64,000 bases of DNA from an uncultured Streptomyces sp. GTDB lineage: Bacteria > Actinomycetota > Actinomycetes > Streptomycetales > Streptomycetaceae. Both the position numbers and the translations under genes were made by a program. The DNA is taken from the NCBI RefSeq assembly GCF_947488945.1, contig NZ_CANLBS010000004.1, positions 62,001 through 126,000 of the forward strand, written 5' to 3'. Under the pieces are notes generated by a model. That model was not told the origin of the DNA. It saw nothing but the letters and a program-made list of their open reading frames with translations, and made no database searches. Positions 63,770 to 64,000 of the stretch are shown here, piece after piece; position 1 is the stretch's first letter; each line of letters opens with the position of its first letter.

Positions 63770-64000
63770 TGGTCCTGTTCCTCCGGGGGCAGGGGAGCGG
63801 CGGCCGGGTCCAGCGGGAGGCGGGCGGCGACCCGGAAGCCGCCCTCGGCCAGCGGCCCGGTGTCCAGCGTGCCGCCGGTCAACCGTACGCGTTCCCGCAT
63901 GCCGACCAGCCCGTGCCCGGTGCCCGTCGTCTCCAGCGGGGCGACCGGCCCGTCGGTGGGACCGTTGACGACCAGCACCGTCAGCGCGCCGTCCTCCGCC
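63766..64000 (-). CDS. sensor histidine kinase, C-terminal part (truncated by window edge)
   Basis: The last 77 codons of a NarX-like kinase whose start is beyond the right edge. Visible: AEDGALTVLVVNG strand, GTGHGLVGMRERVRLTGGTL (G2 box and following helix) and FRVAARLPL, the standard HATPase ending. Unlike the GAF kinase at 23.4 kb, the G2 motif is intact. Partner of the overlapping response regulator. Confidence 0.9.
   Translation of the reverse strand, partial: AEDGALTVLVVNGPTDGPVAPLETTGTGHGLVGMRERVRLTGGTLDTGPLAEGGFRVAARLPLDPAAAPLPPEEQDQ

Overview
The window is very GC-rich chromosomal DNA with GC-biased third codon positions, frequent GTG starts, short GGAG-type ribosome sites and a typical actinomycete gene set: a fabD-fabH-acpP-fabF operon with a FasR-type regulator, an MreB-like Mbl, DUF397/Scr1-type XRE clusters, DUF3145 and DUF1707 proteins. 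I infer a Streptomyces chromosome, probably core or near-core. I saw no tRNA, rRNA, CRISPR array, insertion sequence or prophage. The species cannot be told from the sequence alone.

Layout. 1-6.2 kb: a beta-lactamase-fold serine hydrolase, two alpha/beta hydrolases (one secreted, one haloperoxidase-like), a MerR regulator and a membrane-anchored Ser/Thr kinase. 6.3-10 kb: two tandem DUF4139 (MuiA-like) proteins. 10.5-15.4 kb: a Tat-exported PhoD phosphatase with a secreted discoidin-domain protein, a GH1 beta-glucosidase and a WGxxGxxG-type small protein. 15.8-23.3 kb: a DUF2975/HTH pair behind a striking AT-rich palindrome, an MFS exporter, a carboxyltransferase coupled to a MatB-type malonyl-CoA synthetase, a NarK-like transporter and an AsnC/Lrp regulator. 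23.4-30 kb: an operon of Mbl and a GAF sensor kinase, both with eroded nucleotide-binding motifs; an MFS gene with a possible leader peptide and nested hairpins; a zinc-ribbon membrane protein; and a MarR regulator.

30-40.6 kb: a MarR-linked oxidoreductase, Ohr, and a two-gene orphan locus flanked by two strong terminators. Next comes a six-gene minus-strand operon: enolase-superfamily sugar-acid dehydratase, alcohol dehydrogenase, U32-like protein, sugar-binding lipoprotein, ATPase and permease. It has a recognisable promoter, a repeated operator-like element and a 19-bp-arm terminator. 40.7-47 kb: an EI24/CysZ-like membrane protein, then TetR, a GH3-PA14 beta-glucosidase, aldose epimerase and an SGNH lipoprotein.

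47.3-53.7 kb: DUF3145, then fatty-acid initiation and elongation (fabF, acpP, fabH, fabD) with its activator fasR, then a pirin. 53.7-58.1 kb: a duplicated DUF397 pair with its XRE partner and divergent ATPase, a serine hydrolase, and a MerR/aldo-keto reductase pair with a textbook 19-bp-spacer promoter. 58.2-64 kb: an I36 inhibitor-like protein, a small membrane protein, a VapC remnant, DUF1707 and DUF4240 proteins, an acyltransferase-3/DUF1023 pair, and a LuxR response regulator with its truncated kinase.

The most useful leads are the Mbl/pseudokinase operon, the leader-peptide and hairpin region before the MFS gene at 26.7 kb, the DUF2975/HTH operator, and the promoter/operator of the sugar-acid operon.
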